Below are positions 63,050-64,000 of a stretch of DNA of 64,000 nt, piece after piece. A program made the position numbers and the translations under genes. Where the stretch lies: positions 124,001 through 188,000 of the forward strand of contig CAWFVJ010000019.1 in assembly GCA_963819175.1 (NCBI GenBank). Reading direction: 5' to 3'. Under the pieces are notes generated by a model. That model worked only from the letters and a program-made list of their open reading frames with translations, was not told the DNA's origin and did no database searches. Every line of letters starts with the position of its first letter. The first letter of the stretch is position 1. This DNA comes from CAWBRT01 sp963819175 (GTDB taxonomy: Bacteria; Acidobacteriota; Terriglobia; Terriglobales; Acidobacteriaceae).

Positions 63050-64000
63050 TTATGAAGCTCCAACATCATGCAAAGCTTTGCCTTTGGTTTCCACTCCGAT
63101 GGTGAGAACCATAATGCAAGCGATCCAGAAGAAGGCAGCCATGGTGACGAATATCCCGTAATACATGTGCCTGGCCATAAAGAATCCGAATACCAGCGGA
63201 GCCAGAGCAGATCCCAGTTTTCCGGAAGCGCTCGTCCATGAGTTCGCCGTGCCGCGCACTTCCGACGGGAAACAGTTCCGTGGGCAGCACCACGCATCCG
63301 GCAGCCGCCATCTCCAGCAGGTACGACAAGACGCAGGCGCCGATGAGAAGGGGCGTCGGAGTTTTCAGGACGCCGAAGAGGAGCGCCGCAACGCCGGCGA
63401 GACCATATCCGACATAGAACAGTTGCTTTCTGCCGAACTTGTCGATCGTAAAGAACGCCGTGACCTTGCCCAGAATGGCAAAAACTCCGACCATGATCGT
63501 GTAGCTGAAGGTCCTCGCCAAGCTCAGTTTGAATACCACGGCGAGGATCGAAGGCAGCCACAACACGAAGCCGTAGTAGCCAAAGAATCCAAAGAACAAG
63601 ACACTCGTCGTCAGGACGAACCGTTTCAGATAGGGCGCATGCAACAGAGCGCTCAGCGGTACTTTCTTTTTCGACAGCTCCTCCGAAACAAGTTCCTGGA
63701 CTTCACTCGGATCGGCGCCTAGCCGCTCCAAAACCGCCGCGGCTTCTTTTATCCTTCCTTTGCTGGCCAGCCAACGCGGCGACTCGGGCATCGTTCGGAT
63801 CACGAAGAAGGCTAGAAACGCCGGGATCACGCCCACCACAAACAGCGCCCGCCATCCGTAGACGGGGACCAAGGTAAAGGAAGCGATGGCGGCGGCAAAC
63901 AATCCAACCGGCCAGAAAACCGGCGGCACGGCGACGAAGCGGCCGCGATGCTTGGCGGCAACATATTCGGCAACCAGCGCAGAAACCACTGGCAGCATTC
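63050..64000 (-). pseudogene. MFS transporter, cut by window edge and frameshifted
   Basis: The gene starts beyond 64000. The visible part shows YVAAKHRGRFVAVP, IRTMPESPRWLASKGRIKEA and FTIDKFGRKQLFYVGYGLAG, typical of the sugar/metabolite porter branch of MFS. At about 63265 the frame breaks after LPTELFP; the true end (EVRGTANSWTSASGKLGSAL, then IGVETKGKAL) is in another frame ending at 63050. One extra base in a CCC/GGG run explains it. Together with the MFS gene at 57.2 kb it gives this catabolic cluster two permeases. Confidence 0.82.

Overview
The window comes from a GC-rich chromosome, most likely an acidobacterium of the Terriglobia (Koribacter-like) type. This rests on gene content (B-type succinate dehydrogenase, pyruvoyl arginine decarboxylase, a bacterial deoxyhypusine-synthase relative, GlnE/GlnA) and on many dispersed GC-rich hairpin repeats. 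No rRNA, tRNA or CRISPR array was recognised.

Layout. 0-6.2 kb: a branched-chain amino-acid-type ABC importer (livHMGF; livH is cut by the window edge), then a beta-keto acid cleavage enzyme and two short-chain dehydrogenases, one resembling 3-hydroxybutyrate dehydrogenase. This looks like an uptake and beta-hydroxy/beta-keto acid degradation unit. 6.2-20.8 kb: housekeeping and accessory genes on both strands (phosphodiesterase, nucleotidyltransferase, UbiD decarboxylase, TlpA-like thioredoxin, glycosyltransferase, two tandem pterin synthases with FolE and an SDR, EamA permease, rhomboid, TruB, DinB-like), separated by dense hairpin repeats. 21.1-22.4 kb: an IS481-family element inserted in the loop of one hairpin. 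22.7-28.6 kb: a less GC-rich segment with a secreted trypsin-like protease, a GIY-YIG protein, a sodium:solute symporter with its DUF3311 partner, and an amidohydrolase. 28.6-37.3 kb: conserved genes (bifunctional nuclease, MiaB, PdxT, RdgB) and sdhCAB, with a truncated remnant of a different sdhC just upstream. 37.6-41 kb: an M15-like DUF5715 protein, an AT-rich stretch, and an excisionase-like HTH plus tyrosine recombinase (a small mobile-element remnant). 41-50.6 kb: two cyclophilins, malate and isocitrate dehydrogenases, glnE and glnA. 50.9-56.7 kb: a frameshifted LysR gene and a polyamine cluster (pyruvoyl arginine decarboxylase, deoxyhypusine-synthase-family enzyme, AguB, AguA), then TadA. 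56.8-64 kb: a minus-strand catabolic cluster (two MFS permeases, TPP enzyme, VOC protein, amidohydrolase, Asp/Glu-racemase-like protein, MoaD-like protein and an aldehyde ferredoxin oxidoreductase remnant).

The main points for a second look are: the modular hairpin family, whose arms co-vary and whose orientation is uniform to the left of 22.5 kb and reversed to the right of 31 kb; hairpins captured inside or at the ends of reading frames; the replaced sdhC; the local polyamine route; a LivF with an altered Walker A lysine; and at least nine single-base frame breaks, most of them between 51 and 64 kb, which may be sequencing errors or real decay.
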